Positions 1-9,600 of a stretch of 32,711 nt of DNA are shown here, piece after piece. The translations under genes were made by a program, and so were the position numbers. The notes under the pieces were generated by a model, which saw only the letters and a program-made list of their open reading frames with translations, was not told the origin of the DNA and searched no databases. The stretch is from Triparma columacea (Eukaryota > Sar > Bolidophyceae > Parmales > Triparmaceae). Positions within the stretch are counted from its first letter, which is position 1; each line of letters begins with the position of its first letter. The DNA lies in contig BRYA01000691.1 of NCBI GenBank assembly GCA_030267965.1, positions 1-32,711 on the forward strand. Reading direction: 5' to 3'.

Positions 1-60
1 CAGTAGCTGCAGAACAGCTCGATTCTCCCCTCCGTAACCGTAGCTCCCCCCTCCTCTTAC

Positions 61-902
61 CTTGAACCGTTGTGAATGCTTTAGTCGTAGCAGCCACAAG
101 CTTCTTGACGACCCTACTCGCATCCAAAGAGGAAGCCTTGACGTTATCACCCTGGAACCACCGCATCATGCTTGGAAGATCCGAAGGAATGACGTCCTCC
201 TGCAAAGGGGCGCTTTTAACTCCAAGAGGAGGAGCAAAGTCTGGGTTGGTCGGGACCGAGGGGACTACGACTGGGACGTTAGAATCTAAGTGTGTAGTAC
301 TTTGCCTGATCTCCCCTTGAACTCCTCTACCACCCTCTCTTACTTACCTTCTCCTGCAGTGGGTCCGGGTGCAGGTTGCGTAGTAGGATCATTGATGACG
401 AGGCTGGTCGGGATGGGTGTCGAAGCAGGTTGCGCAATAGGATCCTCGACGACGATCCCGAACGCGATGGGCGGCGAAGCAATCTGGATTGGCTGTAACT
501 CAAGGTGGGGTGCTTTGCCGGGTTGGGTGGCATCGATTTCTTCTAACCACGAGGGGGTCGGACTGAAGTCGTCCTCAAGGTGCCTCTGGAAGGAAGAGGC
601 GTTATCTGCAATCTCGGGTGCGCGCGGTTGGTGGACGTGGACACGATCTCCGGGGCTGGCGCAGTCCTCTGTTTCTCTGCTCCCGAGGTAGTCGGAGGCC
701 AAGGTGTCAACAGGGTCATGACGCCAGTGGCGCTGGACTGGAAGGTGGGTATGGTTCTCAGAGGAAGTGGCTGTCTCGAAGTGGACATGAGGAAGCGAAA
801 TGACTGCGAAGGGTTAGGAATCTAGTTTACAGCGCTGTACATCCCAATCGAAATCCCCCCTCAACCCTCTCTTTGTACACTCTTCTTACCTTCCCCGACC
901 AT
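61..902 (-). CDS. Unknown Pro/Asp-rich protein, three 5' exons, continues off left edge
   Basis: Three minus-strand exons join in phase: 902-890 (Kozak-like GCCACCATGG start, MVGE), 803-348 and 285-61. Borders are GT-AG: donors GTAAG at 889, 347 and 60, acceptors after CGCAG and CTTAG, and a CTAAC branch-like motif before the second exon. About 231 residues lie in the window. The last donor leaves one base, so more exons lie to the left. I recognise no domain. The middle exon has an imperfect repeat rich in D, P, I and T (VVEDPIAQPAS and LVINDPTTQPAP). The third exon looks more ordered, with a likely amphipathic segment (SRVVKKLVAATTKAFTTVQ). Phase continuity over two introns is good evidence that it is a gene; the function is unknown. 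Confidence 0.6.
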
Positions 903-2315
903 GGTGGCGATAGAGAGGAGCGTGAACATGCAAATCCACGTCCTATTTGCTCTTCTTACGGTCCCACGCGGGAGGGCTGGCCTTGGGAAGTTACCTTCGG
1001 CCGTTAGCATGATGAGGCTGGATTCCCTCGACACTATAAGGTGTACGGCGAAGTTATGTAGTTATGTGTTGTCCGTAGTGAGACAATTGGTTGGGGCGGG
1101 GAGGTGGGGGGATCAAATCCTCGAAGTTTGGAACAATAGGCAATACACAATACACCAGAATCCATGCCCGAATCGCAGAATCGTCCGAATCGACCCAAAA
1201 ACCCCACCAATAAAACTTATTTAAGCCTCCCCTTCCAGTCGAGGTACGCACTCTTATTTCCTCTTTATACTTCGCCTTATATCGTTTGTCGTCCATTGGT
1301 GGCGCAATGTCAGCATGAGAGCGTTATATTCATCGTATTCATCGAGTTCCTCTCAGCCACTCTTTCTGCCTTTCAATGAGTCCTCCTATTTATCACTCTT
1401 TCGTTGATGTTTTTGCAACCTAAACCGAGTTAGGACAGGCGTTGCTTGGTAAACCCCATTTATGGGAGGAGACACTAAAATGGTGTCTTCCGTTTAGTGT
1501 TTATTTCAGGTGTCACCCTTCTCGAAGATAGATCCGTTAAATCTGGAGGGGAGCAGTCCCCCTGGCGTCAAAACACATAGTGAGCCTTGACCGTGGTTCA
1601 CCGTGCACCTATACGTTCAGACATCCTTACTACAATCAACCTAGTTTTTATTTCGCTTTTAATGACTCGAGACGGATGTGATTGTGATTTGATGATGAGA
1701 CGAACGATGACTAACTCACCTCGTCCCCTGTCCCCCAAGGCTTCGCCCCTGTGCACAGCGCCGACCTTTCTTTTCCGTGATGGCTTCTCTGGAGTGCGAC
1801 CGTGACGTTGTTCTGTAATCGTTTTGAACTTTGTTGATATGAACGTTGTTTTGGAGCTCAAAGATACTTCGCTTCGCGCGCAAGAAGAAGGCAAAGCTAC
1901 GAGCTGGGCGTGAATAATGGGTCTCCGAGGAGGCGTCGAATGGAGGAGAGGTAGAGGGGCGTGGATTGCCCCCCCGCTTTAGGAATCAACCGATAAGTGT
2001 TATAGAGCATGCGGAATATTCTCCCGAGTCCCTCCCTCCCTGCCAGGTTGTTGCTGTTTAATCGTTCCAAGGACGACAAAGTTGGGGAATCCAAGATCTT
2101 TGGTTTCAAGCGTTCGGACGATGGATTGTGGCTCAACACTGACTTGACCATTCATGTAGACGCGTGCGTATATTAAACATATTGGATACATAGCCGTGTT
2201 TTAGTTTCAAAAGAAGCGTGATTTATTGTGTCTCAGGTTCCCCTCTCTCTCCCCTGCTTCCCACGCCGCCCCCTCTACTCAATACATACCCAAAGCTTTC
2301 GCCCCCCTCTTTCGT
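903..2315. other. Long non-coding stretch with clustered stem-loops
   Basis: About 1.4 kb lies between the start of the left-edge minus gene and the 3' end of the dynein light-chain gene. Several frames stay open for 60-100 codons on each strand, but none shows a recognisable domain or consistent splice borders. I call no gene here. The middle holds a cluster of short inverted repeats, listed separately. The part next to 903 presumably contains the promoter of the left-edge gene. Confidence 0.5.
1415..1561. other. Cluster of four stem-loops (possible structured RNA)
   Basis: Four inverted repeats lie close together. GCAA 1415-1418 pairs with TTGC 1442-1445, enclosing CCTAA 1419-1423 with TTAGG 1430-1434. 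CCCAT 1455-1459 pairs with ATGGG 1462-1466. ACACTAAA 1472-1479 pairs with TTTAGTGT 1493-1500 (GACAC/GTGTC is an alternative inside it). GGGGA 1548-1552 pairs with TCCCC 1557-1561. The pairings are seen in the sequence. That they fold as one RNA or DNA element is inference. They match no RNA family I can name. Confidence 0.35.
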
Positions 2316-3347
2316 TTACTCCGGGGGTGCCATGGCAGCCTCTCTCTCCGCAGGCTTGACCATCTGCCCGTCGATCTTGCTGAGCTGGGGGAGGTGCCTG
2401 AGGACCTCAACCCTCCTGAGCTCTGGTGTCTCGAATGAGTCGTAAATTGGGTTCCCTACGAGGAGAATGTCCTTGAGGGCGGGGAGGCTGGCAAGCTTGT
2501 CGAGCTCGGCCCAGCTCTTGATGTTGTTGTTGGAGATGTAGAGCGTTGTGAGGTTTTGTAATTCAGAGAGGCCGTCAAGGTTTGTGATTTGATTGTACGA
2601 GACCCAGAGCTGCTCGAGGGTCGACCCGAGCTCGTCGAGCTTCTCGAGTTTTTTTAGGGCGTTCCTACCAAGGGCGAGGATTCTAAGCTTGGGAGGATTC
2701 AGGACGATGCCAATTCTGTCAATGGCGTTTGTAGAGAGGGAAAGCTGGGATATGGGTGGCAAGGGGGGTTAGATCCTTCGACGTTTGAATGTGCGTACTG
2801 AAGCGTCACCGTGGCTCGCCGCCGCCCTGCTGGCTTCCCTCTTCACCACTCTCCTCGCTGCCTGCCCTTCTCGCCACCCTTGGTCGCCTCACCTGCTCGC
2901 AGTTCTTCAAAGTGTTGAGGCTGTTATCTAACTTGGTGATGGGGGGAATCTGGCAGAATAGCTTCACGACTTCCGCCTCCTCGGCTATGGCCTCGTTCTT
3001 GGCCTCCCAGCCTTTGATTGCTTGGCCGCAGGACTGTGTTGGGTTGGGGGGGGGGGAAGGAGGGGGGTTAGGATGAGTTGTGAAAATGTCCCTTACGAGA
3101 GTTTTGAAGGTCGTTTCAGACGCAGAGTCCCCCTAAAGTACCTCTCCTCGATAGAACCTGCCAAAATTCAGAGAGAAACCCTCCCAGGGCAGCCAAACAC
3201 AACGCTAACCGTAACAACCCCGATTCCAACTTCTCCCCACTTGTGCTCCCAAGGGGCATCACGGAGGGGTGGAAATTTAACCCTCGCGACAGCCCCTTCA
3301 ACTATCCCGAACTTGCGCCCCCCGATCGCTTTACGCTTCCTCACCAT
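2316..3347 (-). CDS. DNAL1: Dynein axonemal light chain 1 (LC1), leucine-rich repeat protein
   Basis: LC1 is the leucine-rich-repeat light chain that binds the motor domain of the outer-arm dynein gamma heavy chain and tethers it to the doublet microtubule. Exons in coding order: 3132-3097, 3033-2893 and 2744-2316, all phase 0. The central exon has the family signature QIPPITKLDNSL. The last exon has consecutive repeats (LSLSTNAIDRIG, LRILALGRNALKKL, LEQLWVSYNQITNLDGL, LTTLYISNNNIKSW), followed by LVGNPIYD and the terminal VLRHLPQLSKIDGQMV. The likely start is an ATG at 3347-3345 that abuts a GTGAGG donor, giving a one-codon first exon. The product is then 202 residues, close to the family's usual 190-200. 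The family call is firm; the first exon is not. The gene is divergent from the LCIB-like gene. Confidence 0.88.
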
Positions 3348-3568
3348 TGCAAATGTTTTTTTTGAGTAGGGTCTCCTTCTTTCCAGCCCCAACAACCGCA
3401 AGGAGACCCAAAAGAATAATAGACCGTTGGGTTCGCTCACTTTCCAACACCTCCCACGGTCTTAGATCGCCCTTATTCTTCCCCCCTCCCTCCGCCCCTC
3501 CACTCCTCCCTTCCCGAGCAGCCTCCCTTGTACCAACAGAAACAACAAGCTCCTCGACTTCCTTGAAA
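3348..3568. promoter_or_regulatory. Shared 5' region between LC1 (-) and LCIB-like gene (+)
   Basis: About 220 bp separate the proposed LC1 start from the preferred start of the LCIB-like gene, so one bidirectional promoter is likely. The stretch is pyrimidine-rich on the plus strand and I see no TATA box. An open frame in phase with the LCIB-like gene continues upstream to 3347, so part of this region could instead encode an N-terminal extension. Confidence 0.35.
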
Positions 3569-4752
3569 ATGAACAAAAGTGTCTCCCTCCCGACCCTGCG
3601 CCGCAACAAGTCAACCGGCGCGTCAATCAGGGGGTCCCTAGCCCTCGATCAGCGACCTACCAGGAGACGCCCGAAGAGGACTGGTGCAACATTGAAGGGG
3701 AAGCAACAACCTGTTACACCCTTGGAAATCAGGGAGCCTAGATTACCCAGGTTGAAGGTGCCGAAAAAGGAGACCAGGAATGTAGAGCTGAGGTGAGGTT
3801 TTCACGTTCTTAACCCTGCTTGTGCAAACCCAGCCCAGCCCAAAGGTTATTTAATCCCTCTCCCCCCCCCCCCCCTCCCCCCAGAGGTGAAGCCCGTCTC
3901 CTTCAAGAGTTGACATCCGGTGTTTCCTCCGTATTCCCCAACATCCTCCCTCTCCGTACCTTCGTCGAGGAGACCACCCGGATCCTCTCCACACTCGGTT
4001 TCACACGTGATAACACCCTCGCTGTAGTAGGCCTTTCTAGGGACGAAAGGACTAGACCTCTCCTAAACGCTCTGTCCAAAGTATGGGGTGAGCCATACGT
4101 AACCCACTCCCTAGGTTCACAGTGTAACGTAGGTCCCACAGGTCTGAAACAGATCCTCTCCCACGCCCCTCTCCAGAATTCTCAATCAAGGACAAAGGTA
4201 GTAATATTCGCTTGCCCAAACATGGCCTGTAACCAAGACGGTGACGCCGGTTGGCTCTACCGCCCCAACCGTCCCGAGCCCGTACCCACGAGCTCCGAGC
4301 TCGTAGAATTCGTGTCACGTCTAAAAGCAGGGAGGTTTAACCTTAACCCACACGGAGCTCCTCACGCGGGTGATCCGGGGGGGGTTGAGAGGGAGGCTTT
4401 GGATCCAGAGGACCTTGAGATGTCGGTAATGTGCGCGAAACTCGTGAACCAACTTGCGAGAGACGGGGGTCTTAACGATACGTCACTACCAGCGGTTTCG
4501 AGACTCGCGTGCAGGGCGGCTTTACACGACTTTGATACTTTGGTTAGACGGCACGTTAATCTTGAAAATTGTGATGTAGCGATCGTCGGTGCCGTCCAGG
4601 TTCACGGTCAGTACCAGGAGTTTGGATCAGCGAAGGAGTTAAAGTTTGACACTGAGTTTGTCGCGCTTCAAGCCGGCTACGCCATTGTGGGGGGGGAGAG
4701 GAGGGCATTTGAGAAGGACCAACGGCAGCTCGCCTTGGAGTTCGTGGGTTGA
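3569..4752 (+). CDS. LCIB/LCIC-family (theta) carbonic-anhydrase-like protein, zinc ligands missing
   Basis: Exons 3569-3792 and 3885-4752 join as AG|A to encode 363 residues. The family is the beta-CA-like LCIB/C group of algal CO2-concentrating mechanisms. Family landmarks in order: AVVGLSRDERTRPLL (about 121-135), GPTGLKQILSHAP, VIFACPNMACNQDGDAG, YRPNRPEP, LDPEDLEMSVMCAKL and VAIVGAVQVH near the C-terminus. The usual Cys of C-R-D-E is Ser126 (codon 4036-4038). The usual His of P-H-I/M-A is Asn187 (4219-4221). The Cys of the CGA segment aligns with about Ser211 (4291-4293). The neighbouring Arg and Asp remain. It is probably catalytically dead, or acts as a partner of an active paralogue. 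The N-terminus is Arg/Lys/Pro-rich with no clear signal peptide. An upstream ATG at 3353 would add a hydrophobic start. Confidence 0.82.
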
Positions 4753-4853
4753 GACGTGTTAATGAAATGTTGTTGTTTATTTATCTACCAGAGATACGCA
4801 CTTTGTTAAAACGTTACAAGTCACGCCCCTCCCCCCAACCTTGCAGCCCCTCT

Positions 4854-5951
4854 CTATAGTCCGAATACGTTCCCCTCCGCCCCAATGACGAATCCCTGCA
4901 TGAGTTCCTCCAAGTCCTCATCGTCGCTATCGCACTCCTCCTCCACCTCCACCTTCCTATTAACAGTGACCCCGTTAGTGTTCCGTCCCGTCGTTTCCCT
5001 ATCCTCCTCCACCCCCGTGTGGACAACGAAGTCCTTCTGACCCTCAGCGCTCTCTGGGTTAACAACCCCGGCGTTCTCAAGGAGCCATTGGAGGTCGTCT
5101 ACCTTGAAGTCGTTAGGTAGTGCGTCCGTAACCTTGACAAAGTTATCCACAAGTTCCCCCCCCCTATACAGCATGATAACAGGCAACGCTATAGGGTCGA
5201 AGTTAGGGTTAGCCTTGAAGCAGTGAAGTCTAACGACTTGTGCCCACGTCATCCGTCTAGCGAGCTCCTCAAGCATGTTGTTTATCCTCTTACATGCCGG
5301 GACGTAGGGCTCGTACATGTGCACGACTAGGTAGGACCTCTGGTCAATGCTATCAACAAGCTCCGCATACTCGAACGCGTCAACCTCCCTAAGCTGTCCG
5401 TAAGTAGGGTAAGTTACCGCGTGCCGTAGCTGGTTGAGACGAGCGTCACGGTAACTACGGAGGAACTCATCGTCCTCGGCTATATCGTCTGACTCCTTGG
5501 CCATGCCGTTGCCGTAGTCGGCCTGATCCCGGCGGACCCGGGCGGCTGAGACGGCGTTTTGACTGGCGGCTGATATGGACGTCTCGCCGGGGAGGAGAGC
5601 GTTACCTTGTGTTATGGACTCTATAACGGCCTCGCGGTACTGACACTCTATCTCGTAGTCTAGCTCGGCCTGCTTCTTCGCCTGCTTGTAGTCCTCCATG
5701 ACCCCCTTAACCCCTGTGTGCTTGGCGCCCCTCTGCTCGGTACGGAGGTTGTTTAACATGGCCATTTGTAAGGGCTTGGGGATCTCCTTCTCCTCCCACT
5801 TCTGCACCTTCTGCATGTCGGTCGTGCTGTCCTTATTGTAATCATCGTCGTCGGAGTCGTGCAGGGAGTTCTCCTCGTCAGAGTCTTTATCCCACCATGT
5901 GTACTTCCCAGGGATGTTCTTCTTGAGGATCTTATCTTCCAAGTCTGTCAT
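4854..5951 (-). CDS. Phosducin-like protein (thioredoxin fold), PhLP1-like
   Basis: This is a single exon of 365 residues. Phosducin-like proteins are co-chaperones of the CCT chaperonin; PhLP1 helps assemble G-protein beta-gamma. The N-terminus has the acidic helix region (DSDDDDYNKDST) and the conserved GVKGVMEDYKQ motif (80-90), which matches the family's G-P-K-G-V-I-x-D segment. Residues about 180-295 form the thioredoxin-like domain (LVVHMYEPYVPACKRIN, ALPVIMLYRGGELVDNFVKV), which lacks the CxxC redox motif, as expected. The C-terminal tail is acidic (EEECDSDDEDLEEL) and ends EGNVFGL. The start ATG at 5951 follows an AT-rich upstream region. The 3' end faces the LCIB-like gene across about 100 bp. 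Assignment to PhLP1 rather than PhLP2/3 rests on length and the N-terminal motif. Confidence 0.85.
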   Translation of the reverse strand: MTDLEDKILKKNIPGKYTWWDKDSDEENSLHDSDDDDYNKDSTTDMQKVQKWEEKEIPKPLQMAMLNNLRTEQRGAKHTGVKGVMEDYKQAKKQAELDYEIECQYREAVIESITQGNALLPGETSISAASQNAVSAARVRRDQADYGNGMAKESDDIAEDDEFLRSYRDARLNQLRHAVTYPTYGQLREVDAFEYAELVDSIDQRSYLVVHMYEPYVPACKRINNMLEELARRMTWAQVVRLHCFKANPNFDPIALPVIMLYRGGELVDNFVKVTDALPNDFKVDDLQWLLENAGVVNPESAEGQKDFVVHTGVEEDRETTGRNTNGVTVNRKVEVEEECDSDDEDLEELMQGFVIGAEGNVFGL

Positions 5952-6657
5952 TTTCGGTGCTTATTGAATATGGTGTGTGGGTTTGAAGTGGACGTTTGTG
6001 ATTGTGGTGGGGTGATCTTTCTTGTAGTATGCGTCCTGTGTGGTGAATTACCCCTCCCCCGGTTGAAAGTTGAAAAAAGTGAAATTTTAAAATTGTTTAT
6101 GAGCAGGGTTATGAGTATATAAGTGGGTTATGCGCTAATTGTCTTTGAGTATGTCTCGTGGTGTGTAATAAGTAGTATTTATTGTGATGTTATTAAGGGG
6201 TAAATTGGGTTTTTAAAGTTTGGTCTTTTTCTTCCGAATTTTGGGCCTTTTCTTCTTTCTCTTCCCTTTCACTCAGTCCATCGTCTCTGTCCTCTCCATC
6301 CATCATTCAGTAAATAATATCTACATAGCTACGTACAGTACACATTGTTATTTGTGTATATTGTGATTAAATAAATCAAAGAGTAGAAATAGAGCAAACA
6401 AAGGCACCTCAACAACCCGTGAATCCCGTTCCCTTTTTGGCCCTTTGCGTTATTGCTTCACCATTTGCCTACGCATTCACCTACACCTTCGTCTACACAT
6501 TCAATCCTCACAAACAATACAGTACCTCCTTCTGTACGTCCTTCTGTGCATCCTTCTGTGCATCCTTCTTTGCATCCCTCTGTGATCCTTCTGTGAATCC
6601 TTCTTTCTTACAACCCTTCCACAACCCTCCTACAACCCGTTTGTTGTGTTTCCTACT
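5952..6657. other. AT-rich intergenic region with a 12-bp tandem repeat
   Basis: About 700 bp lie between two divergently transcribed genes, the phosducin-like gene (-) and the four-exon orphan (+). The region is clearly more AT-rich than the flanking coding DNA. A degenerate tandem repeat of about 12 bp (core CCTTCTGTGCAT) runs from about 6527 to 6607. It sits where the 5' UTR or promoter of the orphan gene should be. I see no gene. Confidence 0.5.
6527..6607 (+). repeat. Degenerate ~12-bp tandem repeat (CCTTCTGTGCAT)
   Basis: Five to six imperfect copies, with substitutions and a short indel, lie just upstream of the orphan gene's start. A looser pyrimidine-rich pattern (CCTACGCATTCA-like) precedes it from about 6465. 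Confidence 0.6.
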
Positions 6658-9600
6658 ATGAGCATGTCTAACACACAAATACCTGATACACAATCCTCCA
6701 ACTCCTTACAACCAGCACCACTTTCAGACACACAACCAGCACCCAATCTACTAAGCCTACCAAAAGAAGTTAGAATGGGACTAAGAGTATCATGCAATGA
6801 ATTCTATCCACTTATAGGCACTGTAGTAGGAAACCCAAAGGGATGGGTCACTGTAGACTTTGGAGATATGTACGCCATACCTGCCAAAATACAGACTGAC
6901 AAACCCATTACTCTAATGTCTCAAATACCCAATCCACCCTCAACACAAACAGCACCTTCAACACAAACAGCACCTTCAACAGATACACCTTCAACACAAA
7001 CACCTCCTCCTCCAACAAACACAAACACCACACAACCATCCCCACATTTGCCTCTTGTAGTGTCCTCAGAGGAGGGATCAAAGCGTGTCATACTTCCCTA
7101 CATGTCCCCCTCCCCAAACTCAAGGAGCAAGCTCCCAGGGTCGCTATCGCCCAAGGGTAAAGCGGGCAAGAAACAGGTAAGAGGAGAGATGGGGTTTCAA
7201 GCTGATGAGCAGTCAGTTTAAGCAGCAAAGAAAGGCAGCTCATTTAAAGCAGCAAAGGCAGCTCATTCCCCAACTAAATACGCATCGCTTACGCATCACT
7301 AACCCTTTGACCGTCGCTTTGCTCTTCCTCAGCTCAAAATGGACACATCCTCAGCCGGCAATCCTCAGCTCCTCAAGGCCTCCTCAAGCGCCCCCTCTGA
7401 CCAGCTTCAGGGCCCCACCCCCGCCACCTCCGCCCCTGCCGGCGGAGGCCTCCAGTCAACCTTCCCCCCTCCTCCCCTCTCTCCCCCCCCCCAAATCCCT
7501 TCGAATGTAACCCCCCCAACACAGTACATAACAATGTCACTCACCTCACCAACCCCACCACCATCCTACGTAAACGACGATGAAGCTGTGATCACAGTTG
7601 CGGGTAGATGCTACAAATACACCGTCGTTAAGGGTGGAGCAGCAGAGAACTATAAAACTGAGGATGGGGGGGTCGAGACAACAACTGATTCGCAACTGAA
7701 AAATATCACCGACACAGACCAGACGTCCTCCTCAACTCCCCCGGACGGTACTAGCGAAGGTGGTGAGGTTGGTGTATGTACCCTTCTATACTCTGTCCCA
7801 ATAACCTGTCTCGGTCTAACAGGTTTTGACATCGGTGTCGTTATGCGTAGACCTAACGTTTACTGGATAGAGGACACCGGGAGAGAAGAGGTGGGGGGAG
7901 GGGGGAGAGCGAAGACGGTTATGGAATGGTGCGTTAAAGAAGGAAGCGTTAGAAGCAGGATTGGAAAATCAGGTAAGGGAAAAGGAGGACGCCGGAGGCG
8001 CAGAGTTAACGTTACTTAGGGTTAGGGAATGTGTGTGGAAGTGTGTGTGGGAGTGTTTCTGGGAGTGTGTGTGTGTGTGTGTTTAGGAATGGGGGGGAGT
8101 AGGGAAGGGGAGGATGCGGTGAGGAATAAATACTCCATAATCCCTATTATATTCTTAACCCGTGAGGGGGACAGATTGAGGGTTCTACAATGAGATTTCT
8201 GTCTGAGCATCACTCGGGGGAGGTGTGGGTTGGATCGTACCACAGTACCGTCTTTGCAACAACGTCCCCGGTTTTTTCTAACGCCCCCCCCCTCCCCTCC
8301 AAAAAACCCCGTCTTTTCCACCACAGGTAACCTTCACGGTTGTTCCCTTGGTTCTCCTCCCCCTTCATCCTCCGCATTCCCAGGGCGACCATTTGGTACC
8401 TCCCCCAAGGTCTCTCCCCTCTCAGGTTTCGGTTCCTCACCTTACAACGCCTACGACACTCTAGCAGGTGCAGGTAACACATACGACCACACACACCTCG
8501 ACCCTTCCGACGGTGGTAGACAAGGTGGTAGTGGTCAGATTAGGAAGACGGGTAGGAAAACAAAACCCAGTAAAAGACTCAAAGAACTTGGACTTGGGGG
8601 TATTAAGGACTACCTAGGTGGAACGGACTATGGGGGGGAACGTAATACGCGGGTTAATAACTACAAGGGGAAAGAGGGAGGAATTACAACACAGGGTGTT
8701 GGAGTACTAGGGGGGGGGGGAGGAAAGGGGAAGGGGACGAATGGGAACGAGGGGATGGGACATACGAAGGAAGACGATACTGCAGGGAATCAGGGTGGGA
8801 AAAGGGATCTTGGAGGGAGGAAAATTTCAGGAGGGAGAGGTACGAAAGTTGGAGGGAATTACAACACGACGGGGTACGGTAATTGGGAGAGGGGGGGGGG
8901 GCAGGGTGCGGGACAGAATAGGGGGGGGGACAAGAAACATAACAAAAAGGTGAGACGCAAGAGGCTGTAGCGAAGAGTTAAGGGGATGGAGATAAAGGGG
9001 GGGGAATACATTTGGGGGTAAAATGTTTTAGGGTGAGATTAAATATAAACACGTTTGCTATGCTAATCACACCCCCCCCACCTCCCCCCCCCCCCACACA
9101 CACACACAGATGAAGAGGAGCCCGGCCGCCGTTGATGTTGGTGCAATTCGTGAGGGCAGCACGAGTACCCTAGGCAGTCTCTCCGTGCCCTTCCAGCAGC
9201 AGCGCACCCCTCCCCCCACCTCCTCCCCCCTCTCCACCCCCGGCCCCCGCCCCCCCTCCCAGCCCAGGCAGGACGCCGGCACCACGGCCCGGATGCTACC
9301 ACAGCCACACCTGAGCAGCAGCATCGGTCAACTCTACCACACACCCCCACCACCGGAGACTGTAACAAGGGTCGTGCTTACACTCCTACAGCTTTACAGC
9401 CCGAGCGGGGGTCTGACGGTCGGCCAGCTTGCCGGTTTAATAATGGGCACCAGCGGCCTCGGAATCGAGAAGGGCACACGTGACTGCACTGCGGTAAAAG
9501 ATAAGTTCTTCCACTTCCAGGCCACCAGGGGGGAACGGGACAAGGCCAGCAAGATGGAGGCGGGGGGGGCGAACTACAACACCATGATTGCCCTACTGAA

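Noticed and set aside
1598..2191. Several 60-100 codon open frames on the minus strand
   Set aside because: No domain, no splice continuity and composition unlike the coding exons. Kept as non-coding.
3347..3568. Plus-strand extension of the LCIB-like gene with a hydrophobic start that might target a plastid
   Set aside because: It overlaps the probable LC1 start region, begins with a non-ATG codon or a poorly placed ATG at 3353, and lacks a convincing signal peptide. Mentioned only as an alternative.
6419..6661. Open frame giving a Phe/Ser/Cys-rich peptide upstream of the orphan gene
   Set aside because: It has no ATG at its start and is produced by the 12-bp CCTTCTGTGCAT repeat. It is better explained as UTR or promoter.
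7973..8019. Stop at 8019 as the end of a separate gene
   Set aside because: A good GTAAGG donor sits before it and the next exon continues in phase. It is kept only as an alternative for intron retention.
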